From Cladopsammia gracilis (taxonomy: Eukaryota; Cnidaria; Anthozoa; Scleractinia; Dendrophylliidae), in contig JAJGOT010000707.1 in the NCBI GenBank assembly GCA_022457155.1, positions 186,001-250,000 on the forward strand: a stretch of DNA of 64,000 nucleotides, in the 5' to 3' direction. The position numbers were made by a program, and so were the translations under genes. This document shows, piece by piece, positions 31,495 through 43,386 of the stretch. How positions within the stretch are numbered: the first letter of the stretch is position 1; every line of letters starts with the position of its first letter. A model generated the notes under the pieces. It made no database searches. It saw only the letters and a list, made by a program, of their open reading frames with translations, and was not told the origin of the DNA.

Positions 31495-31939
31495 TACAAG
31501 CAGTTGCAAAAAGGTTGAGACACTTTCCAAAAAAATGTTCATTCCGTATAAAAGCGACCGCGTAACACAAATGACATCAATGCTATGTGCTACTGACCCC
31601 CCTCCCCCTTTCAATGTTGATAACTGTTAGTTTGATTGGCATTTTTGATCTGGTACAACATTGATAAGGGGGGGAGGGGGTGGGGACTTGTTGAAAACCA
31701 TGTTAGCCTCGAAATATGCACTACAGTACACAATGTCTCAACTCTTTTTTGCAATTGCTTGTCTGAATAGTTGTTCAATTAAAACACTAATAGCAAGAGG
31801 AACCGGCACGTAATATATGATTAAAAGGTATCAATAGAAAGAGAAAAGATTAAATTTTGTGCTGATAAATACTGTAACGGTCAGTGCGTTGTAATTAGTG
31901 GCAATAATGGTTCCAATGATTACAGTAATTTCGCGCTTT

Positions 31940-31989
31940 TACATGTCACGCTTTCGTGACATCTTTTACATGTCACGCTTTCGTGACAG
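31940..31989. promoter_or_regulatory. Twin perfect palindromes in spacer S
   Basis: TGTCACGCTTTCGTGACA occurs twice, 25 bp apart, followed by GTATAAGGG. Each is a 7-bp stem with a 4-base loop. The pair is kept in all five spacers (for example 33632-33680, 35316-35364, 37001-37049, 38686-38734). Looks like a paired operator or enhancer next to a TATA-like box; inferred. Confidence 0.45.
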
Positions 31990-32277
31990 TATAAGGGAAT
32001 GAAAACATTCTTCCGAAAAGAAACCTTGTTTTCGGCTTTTATTATATATTTATAGAAAAATGGAAACAGTATATTCTCATAATACATTTCCACTAAGAAA
32101 AGGCGCTCAATTTCGTTTCATAAAAAATTTCCCCACGGTCTACAAGTTTTCGACGGTCTACACTTAACAACAAATAAAGATTACATAAGTTCTTATTTCT
32201 CTCTGTAGACCGTTGACCGTTGACCGTTCACGCGAGTATTAAATTACAGTCAGTGAATTCTGCAAGTACGCATTTCA

Positions 32278-32511
32278 CTAATTGTTGCCTTCCAAAATAC
32301 ATCTTGCGAAACATTTGGCACATTTTGGAATCTCCATTTGGTTTTGCTCGTCGATTCTCACATGAAAGTGGAAGATTTTCCAGCGCACGGACATAATATC
32401 TGTCCCAGTAATCGTGCCTCGCTCTTCGTTTCCACCGGATGTAGAAGGCCCATACTCGGCATTTAAGGCCCGATGCTCGGCATTTATATCGTAGTTCTCA
32501 AACAACTCCAT
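32278..32511 (-). CDS. Exon-like ORF in first spacer
   Basis: 77 residues with a plausible composition: MELFENYDINAEH at the start, STSGGNEERGTITG in the middle, and IPKCAKCFARCILEG near the end with three Cys. In the other four spacers a 1-base deletion (AAGGCCCATG versus AAGGCCCGATG, near 32470) breaks it. This could be a captured exon or chance. No family recognised. Confidence 0.25.
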   Translation of the reverse strand: MELFENYDINAEHRALNAEYGPSTSGGNEERGTITGTDIMSVRWKIFHFHVRIDEQNQMEIPKCAKCFARCILEGNN

Positions 32512-35500
32512 TTGGCGAATGTCTGGTTAACGGTTGAAAAAATCTAGCACAAAACCCTGCTATGGAAGAATTTCACGAAATCTGAGTAAATATAGGAAAC
32601 TTGACAACTGATATACACGGTGCAAAATACACGGCCAGATTAAAGCTAGCTAGCAAAAGGACGAAGAAATGATAATATTTTCACAACTAGAGTGTAATCC
32701 GAAATTGACTGGACAAATTAAACCAGCAAAAAGTTGCTCACCGTTTCATTTCAGAGTGAACATGCGATCACAGTATCACATGACGTATTATTTACACAGA
32801 CTAATGCCTATCATTTCAATCTACGCACGTTTCTTGCGTCAATAGCAAACGCAAACAAACCTTCGAGAAAGAACAAGAGGTTGAAAATAACATAATTTGC
32901 GTCATTGCAACAAGACAGTAACGTTCTTTGAAAAATACATAACGATATAGAGAAACTACGGCAACTTTTAGAAGAAACGCTCCTTTTTTGCTGAAATTCG
33001 CGCTAATTAAGGCCGTAGAGAAATGTCGAAAACTAAGGCACGTTTTGGACTTTCTATTCTTAAACGCCTAATCGCAGTGGAATAAAAAGCTGTTTTTTTC
33101 AAATCAAGTCATTACATTGATAACGTACATGAACTATGATTCAGTTCCGAAAAGCAAATCCAGTGCTATATCGCGATATGTAACTCAGACAAGCAGTTGC
33201 AAAAAGGTTGAGACACTTTCCAAAAAAATGTTCATTCCGTATAAAAGCGACCGCGTAACACAAATGACATCAATGCCATGTGCTACTGACCCCCCTCCCC
33301 CTTTCAATGTTGATAACCGTTAGTTTGAATGGCATTTTTGATCTGGTACAACATTGATAAGGGGGGAGGGGGTGGGGACTTGTTGAAAACCATGTTAGCC
33401 TCGAAATATGCACTACAGTACACAATGTCTCAACTCTTTTTGCAATTGCTTGTCTGAATAGTGGTTCAATTAAAACACTAATAGCAAGAGGAACCGGCAC
33501 GTAATATATGATTAAAAGGTATCAATAGAAAGAGAAAAGATTAAATTTTGTGCTGATAAATACTGTAACGGTCAGTGCGTTGTAATTAGTGGCAATAATG
33601 GTTCCAATGATTACAGTAATTTCGCGCTTTTACATGTCACGCTTTCGTGACATCTTTTACATGTCACGCTTTCGTGACAGTATAAGGGAATGAAAACATT
33701 CTTCCGAAAAGAAACCTTGTTTTCGGCTTTTATTATATATTTATAGAAAAATGGAAACAGTATATTCTCATAATACATTTCCACTAAGAAAAGGCGCTCA
33801 ATTTCGTTTCATAAAAAATTCCCCACGGTCTACAAGTTTTCGACGGTCTACACTTAACAACAAATAAAGATTACATAAGTTCTTATTTCTCTCTGTAGAC
33901 CGTTGACCGTTGACCGTTCACGCGAGTATTAAATTACAGTCAGTGAATTCTGCAAGTACGCATTTCACTAATTGTTGCCTTCCAAAATACATCTTGCGAA
34001 ACATTTGGCACATTTTGGAATCTCCATTTGGTTTTGCTCGTCGATTCTCACATTAAAGTGGAAGATTTTCCAGCGCACGGACATAATATCTGTCCCAGTA
34101 ATCGTGCCTCGCTCTTCGTTTCCACCGGATGTAGAAGGCCCATACTCGGCATTTAAGGCCCATGCTCGGCATTTATATCGTAGTTCTCAAACAACTCCAT
34201 TTGGCGAATGTCTGGTTAACGGTTGAAAAAATCTAGCACAAAACCCTGCTATGGAAGAATTTCACGAAATCTGAGTAAATATAGGAAACTTGACAACTGA
34301 TATACACGGTGCAAAATACACGGCCAGATTAAAGCTAGCTAGCAAAAGGACGAAGAAATGATAATATTTTCACAACTAGAGTGTAATCCGAAATTGACTG
34401 GACAAATTGGACCAGCAAAAAGTTGCTCACCGTTTTATTTCAGCGTGAACATGCGATCACAGTATCACATGACGTATTATTTACACAGACTAATGCTTAT
34501 CATTTCAATCTACGCACGTTTCTTGCGTCAATAGCAAACGCAAACAAACCTTCGAGAAAGAACAAGAGGTTGAAAATAACACAATTTGCGTCATTGCAAC
34601 AAGATAGCAACGTTCTTTGAAAAATACATAACGATATTGAGAAACTACGGCAACTTTTAGAAGAAACGCTCCTTTTTTGCTGAAATTCGCGCTAATTAAG
34701 GCCGTAGAGAAATGTCGAAAAGGCACGTTTTGGACTTTCTATTCTTAAACGCCTAATCGCAGTGGAATAAAAAGCTGTTTTTTCAAATCAAGTCATTACA
34801 TTGATAACGTACATGAACTATGATTCAGTTCCGAAAAGCAAATCCAGTGCTATATCGCGATATGTAACTCAGACAAGCAGTTGCAAAAAGGTTGAGACAC
34901 TTTCCAAAAAAATGTTCATTCCGTATAAAAGCGACCGCGTAACACAAATGACTTCAATGCCATGTGCTACTGACCCCCCTCCCCCTTTCAATGTTGATAA
35001 CCGTTAGTTTGAATGGCATTTTTGATCTGGTACAACATTGATAAGGGGGGAGGGGGTGGGGACTTGTTGAAAACCATGTTAGCCTCGAAATATGCACTAC
35101 AGTACACAATGTCTCAACTCTTTTTGCAATTGCTTGTCTGAATAGTGGTTCAATTAAAACACTAATAGCAAGAGGAACCGGCACGTAATATATGATTAAA
35201 AGGTATCAATAGAAAGAGAAAAGATTAAATTTTGTGCTGATAAATACTGTAACGGTCAGTGCGTTGTAATTAGTGGCAATAATGGTTCCAATGATTACAG
35301 TAATTTCGCGCTTTTACATGTCACGCTTTCGTGACATCTTTTACATGTCACGCTTTCGTGACAGTATAAGGGAATGAAAACATTCTTCCGAAAAGAAACC
35401 TTGTTTTCGGCTTTTATTATATATTTATAGAAAAATGGAAACAGTATATTCTCATAATACATTTCCACTAAGAAAAGGCGCTCAATTTCGTTTCATAAAA

Positions 35501-38500
35501 AATTCCCCACGGTCTACAAGTTTTCGACGGTCTACACTTAACAACAAATAAAGATTACATAAGTTCTTATTTCTCTCTGTAGACCGTTGACCGTTGACCG
35601 TTCACGCGAGTATTAAATTACAGTCAGTGAATTCTGCAAGTACGCATTTCACTAATTGTTGTCTTCCAAAATACATCTTGCGAAACATTTGGCACATTTT
35701 GGAATCTCCATTTGGTTTTGCTCGTCGATTCTCACATTAAAGTGGAAGATTTTCCAGCGCACGGACATAATATCTGTCCCAGTAATCGTGCCTCGCTCTT
35801 CGTTTCCACCGGATGTAGAAGGCCCATACTCGGCATTTAAGGCCCATGCTCGGCATTTATATCGTAGTTCTCAAACAACTCCATTTGGCGAATGTCTGGT
35901 TAACGGTTGAAAAAATCTAGCACAAAACCCTGCTATGGAAGAATTTCACGAAATCTGAGTAAATATAGGAAACTTGACAACTGATATACACGGTGCAAAA
36001 TACACGGCCAGATTAAAGCTAGCTAGCAAAAGGACGAAGAAATGATAATATTTTCACAACTAGCAGTGTAATCCGAAATTGACTGGACAAATTGGACCAG
36101 CAAAAAGTTGCTCACCGTTTTATTTCAGCGTGAACATGCGATCACAGTATCACATGACGTATTATTTACACAGACTAATGCTTATCATTTCAATCTACGC
36201 ACGTTTCTTGCGTCAATAGCAAACGCAAACAAACCTTCGAGAAAGAACAAGAGGTTGAAAATAACACAATTTGCGTCATTGCAACAAGATAGCAACGTTC
36301 TTTGAAAAATACATAACGATATTGAGAAACTACGGCAACTTTTAGAAGAAACGCTCCTTTTTTGCTGAAATTCGCGCTAATTAAGGCCGTAGAGAAATGT
36401 CGAAAAGGCACGTTTTGGACTTTCTATTCTTAAACGCCTAATCGCAGTGGAATAAAAAGCTGTTTTTTCAAATCAAGTCATTACATTGATAACGTACATG
36501 AACTATGATTCAGTTCCGAAAAGCAAATCCAGTGCTATATCGCGATATGTAACTCAGACAAGCAGTTGCAAAAAGGTTGAGACACTTTCCAAAAAAATGT
36601 TCATTCCGTATAAAAGCGACCGCGTAACACAAATGACTTCAATGCCATGTGCTACTGACCCCCCTCCCCCTTTCAATGTTGATAACCGTTAGTTTGAATG
36701 GCATTTTTGATCTGGTACAACATTGATAAGGGGGGAGGGGGTGGGGACTTGTTGAAAACCATGTTAGCCTCGAAATATGCACTACAGTACACAATGTCTC
36801 AACTCTTTTTGCAATTGCTTGTCTGAATAGTGGTTCAATTAAAACACTAATAGCAAGAGGAACCGGCACGTAATATATGATTAAAAGGTATCAATAGAAA
36901 GAGAAAAGATTAAATTTTGTGCTGATAAATACTGTAACGGTCAGTGCGTTGTAATTAGTGGCAATAATGGTTCCAATGATTACAGTAATTTCGCGCTTTT
37001 ACATGTCACGCTTTCGTGACATCTTTTACATGTCACGCTTTCGTGACAGTATAAGGGAATGAAAACATTCTTCCGAAAAGAAACCTTGTTTTCGGCTTTT
37101 ATTATATATTTATAGAAAAATGGAAACAGTATATTCTCATAATACATTTCCACTAAGAAAAGGCGCTCAATTTCGTTTCATAAAAAATTCCCCACGGTCT
37201 ACAAGTTTTCGACGGTCTACACTTAACAACAAATAAAGATTACATAAGTTCTTATTTCTCTCTGTAGACCGTTGACCGTTGACCGTTCACGCGAGTATTA
37301 AATTACAGTCAGTGAATTCTGCAAGTACGCATTTCACTAATTGTTGCCTTCCAAAATACATCTTGCGAAACATTTGGCACATTTTGGAATCTCCATTTGG
37401 TTTTGCTCGTCGATTCTCACATTAAAGTGGAAGATTTTCCAGCGCACGGACATAATATCTGTCCCAGTAATCGTGCCTCGCTCTTCGTTTCCACCGGATG
37501 TAGAAGGCCCATACTCGGCATTTAAGGCCCATGCTCGGCATTTATATCGTAGTTCTCAAACAACTCCATTTGGCGAATGTCTGGTTAACGGTTGAAAAAA
37601 TCTAGCACAAAACCCTGCTATGGAAGAATTTCACGAAATCTGAGTAAATATAGGAAACTTGACAACTGATATACACGGTGCAAAATACACGGCCAGATTA
37701 AAGCTAGCTAGCAAAAGGACGAAGAAATGATAATATTTTCACAACTAGAGTGTAATCCGAAATTGACTGGACAAATTGGACCAGCAAAAAGTTGCTCACC
37801 GTTTTATTTCAGCGTGAACATGCGATCACAGTATCACATGACGTATTATTTACACAGACTAATGCTTATCATTTCAATCTACGCACGTTTCTTGCGTCAA
37901 TAGCAAACGCAAACAAACCTTCGAGAAAGAACAAGAGGTTGAAAATAACACAATTTGCGTCATTGCAACAAGATAGCAACGTTCTTTGAAAAATACATAA
38001 CGATATTGAGAAACTACGGCAACTTTTAGAAGAAACGCTCCTTTTTTGCTGAAATTCGCGCTAATTAAGGCCGTAGAGAAATGTCGAAAAGGCACGTTTT
38101 GGACTTTCTATTCTTAAACGCCTAATCGCAGTGGAATAAAAAGCTGTTTTTTCAAATCAAGTCATTACATTGATAACGTACATGAACTATGATTCAGTTC
38201 CGAAAAGCAAATCCAGTGCTATATCGCGATATGTAACTCAGACAAGCAGTTGCAAAAAGGTTGAGACACTTTCCAAAAAAATGTTCATTCCGTATAAAAG
38301 CGACCGCGTAACACAAATGACTTCAATGCCATGTGCTACTGACCCCCCTCCCCCTTTCAATGTTGATAACCGTTAGTTTGAATGGCATTTTTGATCTGGT
38401 ACAACATTGATAAGGGGGGAGGGGGTGGGGACTTGTTGAAAACCATGTTAGCCTCGAAATATGCACTACAGTACACAATGTCTCAACTCTTTTTGCAATT

Positions 38501-40199
38501 GCTTGTCTGAATAGTGGTTCAATTAAAACACTAATAGCAAGAGGAACCGGCACGTAATATATGATTAAAAGGTATCAATAGAAAGAGAAAAGATTAAATT
38601 TTGTGCTGATAAATACTGTAACGGTCAGTGCGTTGTAATTAGTGGCAATAATGGTTCCAATGATTACAGTAATTTCGCGCTTTTACATGTCACGCTTTCG
38701 TGACATCTTTTACATGTCACGCTTTCGTGACAGTATAAGGGAATGAAAACATTCTTCCGAAAAGAAACCTTGTTTTCGGCTTTTATTATATATTTATAGA
38801 AAAATGGAAACAGTATATTCTCATAATACATTTCCACTAAGAAAAGGCGCTCAATTTCGTTTCATAAAAAATTTCCCCACGGTCTACAAGTTTTCGACGG
38901 TCTACACTTAACAACAAATAAAGATTACATAAGTTCTTATTTCTCTCTGTAGACCGTTGACCGTTGACCGTTCACGCGAGTATTAAATTACAGTCAGTGA
39001 ATTCTGCAAGTACGCATTTCACTAATTGTTGTCTTCCAAAATACATCTTGCGAAACATTTGGCACATTTTGGAATCTCCATTTGGTTTTGCTCGTCGATT
39101 CTCACATTAAAGTGGAAGATTTTCCAGCGCACGGACATAATATCTGTCCCAGTAATCGTGCCTCGCTCTTCGTTTCCACCGGATGTAGAAGGCCCATACT
39201 CGGCATTTAAGGCCCATGCTCGGCATTTATATCGTAGTTCTCAAACAACTCCATTTGGCGAATGTCTGGTTAACGGTTGAAAAAATCTAGCACAAAACCC
39301 TGCTATGGAAGAATTTCACGAAATCTGAGTAAATATAGGAAACTTGACAACTGATATACACGGTGCAAAATACACGGCCAGATTAAAGCTAGCTAGCAAA
39401 AGGACGAAGAAATGATAATATTTTCACAACTAGCAGTGTAATCCGAAATTGACTGGACAAATTGGACCAGCAAAAAGTTGCTCACCGTTTTATTTCAGCG
39501 TGAACATGCGATCACAGTATCACATGACGTATTATTTACACAGACTAATGCTTATCATTTCAATCTACGCACGTTTCTTGCGTCAATAGCAAACGCAAAC
39601 AAACCTTCGAGAAAGAACAAGAGGTTGAAAATAACATAATTTGCGTCATTGCAACAAGACAGTAACGTTCTTTGAAAAATACATAACGATATAGAGAAAC
39701 TACGGCAACTTTTAGAAGAAACGCTCCTTTTTTGCTGAAATTCGCGCTAATTAAGGCCGTAGAGAAATGTCGAAAACTAAGGCACGTTTTGGACTTTCTA
39801 TTCTTAAACGCCTAATCGCAGTGGAATAAAAAGCTGTTTTTTCAAATCAAGTCATTACATTGATAACGTACATGAACTATGATTCAGTTCCGAAAAGCAA
39901 ATCCAGTGCTATATCGCGATATGTGACTCAGACAAGCAGTTGCAAAAAGGTTGAGACACTTTTCAAACAAATGTTCATTCCGTATAAAAGCGACCGCGTA
40001 ACACAAATGACATCAATGCCATGTGCTACTGACCCCCCTCCCCCTTTCAATGTTGATAACTGTTAGTTTGATTGGCATTTTTGATCTGGTACAACATTGA
40101 TAAGGGGGGGAGGGGGTGGGGACTTGTTGAAAACCATGTTAGCCTCGAAATATGCACTACAGTACACAATGTCTCAACTCTTTTTTGCAATTGCTTGTA

Positions 40200-41228
40200 G
40201 ATCGGGATCGGGATAGTCGTAATCGGTAGAGATGATGCCTAACCCAGTTGCTCCAATGTACACATTTCCAAGACCCCGGCTTTTGCCGTATGTGAAACGG
40301 AAATCAGAACTGGGGTCGACACCGAACTCTATGCAAATCTTCTTGTACGCGTTGATGTTGTATTTGTTGTCTTTATGGTCGAATGTGGGGTCGTCTGGCA
40401 AAGCGAACAAGATTCGTCTTGTTCTGAAATAAACGTGAAACCTGTAAAACGCCCGGAGCTGTGGGGTTAGAGAGAGACTGGAATTCTTATCAAACAGAAG
40501 GTCACGTCAGATTCCGCCACTGATTGTTGCACACCACAGCGCGAAGTTTAGTCGTTGTGGCCAAAAACTCATATGGGGTCCACCAAGGCACTTTCTTCCA
40601 TATTTTGCGGTAGCCAACTTGATCTGTGAGTCTCTGAAAATATTTCTGTATTTCGTTGTGAAATAATCAGTTGGCGTGACGTAAATCTTTTGCTCTTCTT
40701 TTTTTTTAAACAGCGCCAATCATCATGTCTTTGCTTATTTTCTTAGAAAAGGCAACAGCTGGGATTGGCCTTTGTGTATTACGGTTCAACGTCAACTGAT
40801 AGGGAAATCCACCATCATACTCCAATCCAAGAGCGTCTTTCATGGCTTGAGTCCAATACTTGTGGTCTATTTCGGTAGGGTTAGCCCATGAGCCGGGGCT
40901 CTCTGGGAAATACACTACCGTTGTTGCTTTGGCTTGTCATCGATACTAACCTCTACTTTGAACCTGGACATATCAGCCTTTGGGAAACGCTTCTGAAGTC
41001 TGAGATCGTCTTGGCTTTGGCAGCCTTTGAGAGTCTTGCTGCTAAGGGCGAATTCATCCACGTTATTTCAGGATCTATGGGTTTTTTTGGTGGAACAACA
41101 GGTGCACGAGAATAAACATTTTGATTTGAAAACGGTGGAGGCGGTGCTGGTGGGCCATAATGGGGTTCATCAAGACCTAGACCAACGTATAAACTAGGTA
41201 AAAATCCACCAGGGCGGCTGTCAAACAT
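40200..41228 (-). pseudogene. Virion-candidate gene of outer element, N-terminal part, frameshifted
   Basis: ATG at 41226-41228 with ATATATATATAC just upstream. The N-terminus is Pro-rich (PHYGPPAPPPPFSNQN). Successive frames then read ITWMNSPLAARLSK, FPESPGSWANPTEIDHKYW, IYVTPTDYFTTKYRN, RLNFALWCATISGG and FALPDDPTFDHKDNKYN, ending DYDYPDPD at the array. At least three indels occur (near 40960, 40715 and 40500). Together with 31148-31494 the protein would be about 450 residues. Neighbouring 41275-41943 is its divergent partner. A capsid or virion role is inferred from size and position; I cannot assign a fold. Confidence 0.5.
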
Positions 41229-41274
41229 GATTGTATATATATATTTTTAAAAATGTATTATATAAACCAGTACA
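41229..41274. promoter_or_regulatory. 46-bp bidirectional promoter
   Basis: The gap between two divergent ATGs contains TATATATATATT near the minus-strand gene and TATTATATAAACC near the plus-strand gene. Both starts are within about 15 bp of their TATA-like box. Confidence 0.5.
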
Positions 41275-41943
41275 ATGGTTGTGTTAACAATCGTCGCGCC
41301 TTGGAATCCTCACACAATCTACTTTGATCACGCGCTTCCGAAACCAAGTAACATCCGGCTTATCTCTTGCTCGCTTTACAATTCGTGGTTTAATTTGAAA
41401 CAAAGAGGAGAGATAACATTATTTACTGGGCCTGATAAAAACACAACTGTAAGGAGACTTCTTCCAGGGCATTACACTCTTGAGTATTTGGCAAAGGAAT
41501 TAGATGACGTATTCTCAAATGAAAACTTTAAATTAAAAACCGAGACAAATACTGCAGTAGGGTCGATGGTCATTTACAAACAGTATGCGAATGATGTGAA
41601 GCTAGACCGTGATTTGTCAGAATTGATTGGTATAAATCCTAAACTACTATTTTCGACATTCGTCAAAGGATTAACGTCACCAAGCACTTACTTTATTCAG
41701 TGTGATCTGGTCGATAAAGAACAAAACCTACTCAATGGGAAACCTTCTACAGTTTTGGCTCGATTTGATGTTCGTGGGAAACCCTTTGAAAAGGTTTATT
41801 ATGAAACAACACAGCAAAACCTCCTACGCGACACATCGTCTGGAGATTATGTAAATAGCGTGTCTCTATCAGTCAGAGACGTAAACAATGACCTCTTTGA
41901 TTTTAATAACAAGCCCTTAGAATTTGAAATAGAGATAAATTAA
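41275..41943 (+). CDS. Candidate minor capsid (jelly-roll-like) protein of outer element
   Basis: An intact 222-residue frame, one of few in the outer element. It starts MVVLTIVAPWNPHTIYF. The body alternates short polar and hydrophobic stretches typical of beta-rich proteins, and it ends SLSVRDVNNDLFDFN then LEFEIEIN. No membrane segment, zinc site or coiled coil. Its size, beta-like pattern and place beside the virion-candidate gene suit a single-jelly-roll minor capsid or vertex protein; this is inferred, not shown by a diagnostic motif. The next gene follows after 19 bp on the same strand. Confidence 0.45.
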   Translation: MVVLTIVAPWNPHTIYFDHALPKPSNIRLISCSLYNSWFNLKQRGEITLFTGPDKNTTVRRLLPGHYTLEYLAKELDDVFSNENFKLKTETNTAVGSMVIYKQYANDVKLDRDLSELIGINPKLLFSTFVKGLTSPSTYFIQCDLVDKEQNLLNGKPSTVLARFDVRGKPFEKVYYETTQQNLLRDTSSGDYVNSVSLSVRDVNNDLFDFNNKPLEFEIEIN

Positions 41944-41962
41944 AAAATCTTCGTGATGTGTA

Positions 41963-42626
41963 ATGAGTTCGGCTAACGTACTACCTCCATCTGCTCCGGA
42001 ATACAGCGAGACTGAACCGCTCTACCAAGTCGTCTTACCAAATGGCGATGATTTTCGTCTTAAGAAAATCTCTGACTTACAAAAAGAGCTTAAATCAGAA
42101 GCTGGCCACTATAGACAGGTCGCAAAAAAATACAAACGAACCCACTCCATTGTTCGCGGTTCGGCTGTTGGCCTTGGTTTTATTTCTGCTGGCTTATCTT
42201 CTGCCACCTTGGCCACAGCACTGACTGGTTTTGGAACTGGCTAGCATCGCTGCTATTTCAAGGTTTTCATCCGCTGGCCTTACTGCATTCAGTAAACGGC
42301 TCGAAAGAAAGTTCACGAAAAATGAAAAGATCTACACGCTCGCCCTTACTAAACGAAACTCTGTCAGCGGGTTAGTTTCTAAAGCTCTCAAAGACAAGGC
42401 CATTTCAGATGGCGAGTGTTTTATTATACTTCACGAAGTAGAGAGATATCACGAGCTCAAAGCCGACATTCAATCTGGTGTTGGCAAAACTCAACCACAA
42501 GACAGTCAAACTCGAGCGCCTGATATAGACAAGATCAAATGCGAGCTTCGCAAAGAAATCAAACAAGAATTTCAAAAAAAGATCAATCGTCTCACAGCTG
42601 CGTCCAAGTCAGATTTGAAAGATTAA
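41963..42626 (+). pseudogene. Membrane and coiled-coil protein of outer element, frameshifted
   Basis: Starts MSSANVLPPSAPEYSETEP, a Pro-rich head. A charged segment (LKKISDLQKELKSEAGHY) and a Gly/Ala-rich hydrophobic region (SAVGLGFISAGLSSATLATA) follow. At 42230-42244 the frame shifts by one base; the second frame continues with more hydrophobic residues, then ALTKRNSVSGLVSKALKDK and a coiled-coil tail (CELRKEIKQEFQKKINRL). Total about 220 residues. A virion membrane protein is plausible. Element C begins 24 bp downstream. Confidence 0.5.
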
Positions 42627-43132
42627 ACTCAGGGTTTAATCTCTATTGCTAGTAGTATACAGAATAGCGGTTCTGCAACCGGTGGATCATGTGGATCATG
42701 TGGATCAAGCGGGTCCGCATATACAAAGCAATTTAAGCGGGAAAATGACATCATCGTGGTAAACAATAGGGTTAGAAGGCCTGTTTAAGCTTGCCCAGTC
42801 AGTAAAGTATGACGTGATGGTTATAAATGCGGTAGTTTTGTATGAGTGTTTGCTTTCTTCTAATGTTTTTGTGTTTTGTATTGTCAGCAAAATAATTGTT
42901 TGATAGAATTGTATTATGAAAGCGGGTCTGTACAGATTAAAAAATTTGTAGGTTCATTGTCTCTTCTATCAACAACTTTGACATCCTAATAAATCGTTTC
43001 TAATTTTCTCTAGTAAGTGATTGGTTTAAAAGGGGTTTTTGATCGATTTCATGTTATAAGTTTAAGGAGGGCCATTCGATTCCTAATTTGTGATGTGTTA
43101 ATCTCAGTAGATGTATTGACTGAAATAAATAT

Positions 43133-43321
43133 ATGCGTATCTACCTTCTGTACATAACACTCATGGGAGCGCTCTGTTATGGTCCACATGCAAATGTAGA
43201 ACACTGTTTCAAGGTTTGTAGTTTAGATTACCGCATAACGAAAGAACACCCAGACAGTTATCATTTCAACTTGTATTTATTTGATATGTTCATCAACGTT
43301 CCAAAGGTAGTTAAAAGGTAA
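43133..43321 (+). CDS. Conserved 62-residue ORF in arm (C left)
   Basis: Same small frame as in B with several substitutions (for example ALCYGPHANVEHC, RITKEHPDSYH). It ends AAAAGGTAAGT again. Function unknown; see 14500-14688. Confidence 0.45.
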   Translation: MRIYLLYITLMGALCYGPHANVEHCFKVCSLDYRITKEHPDSYHFNLYLFDMFINVPKVVKR

Positions 43322-43386
43322 GTCAACAAATCTAAAGTTCCGAGTGATATTTACATACAGCTACACAGATTTTTTTTTCAAAGGAC

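Larger units (their letters stand above)
31497..40197. mobile_element. TA-flanked tandem transposon array M-S x5, M
   Basis: Six copies of a ~265-bp module M, starting at 31497, 33190, 34874, 36559, 38243 and 39933, alternate with five ~1.42-kb spacers S. Period is 1684-1693 bp and copies are nearly identical. M starts CAAGCAGTTGCAAAAAGG and ends with the inverted CAATTGCTTG, with C-run and G-run arms around CAATGTTGA and CAACATTG. TA flanks the whole array (31495-31496, 40198-40199). Inner junctions lack TA: S begins TCTGAATAG and ends CTCAGA. The first and last modules share variants absent from the inner ones. It interrupts the virion-candidate gene. Confidence 0.85.

Noticed and set aside
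33117..40066. Plus-strand frames of 65-84 residues repeated in every spacer and module.
   Set aside because: They recur only because the DNA repeats. Composition is not protein-like and several read straight through the G/C-run core.
31497..40197. CRISPR-like regularly spaced repeats.
   Set aside because: Units are 1.7 kb with nearly identical spacers, in animal DNA; it is a tandem transposon array.
40200..41228. Calling this the canonical Polinton major capsid protein.
   Set aside because: Size is acceptable, but I see no diagnostic double-jelly-roll motif and the gene is split by several indels; left as virion candidate.
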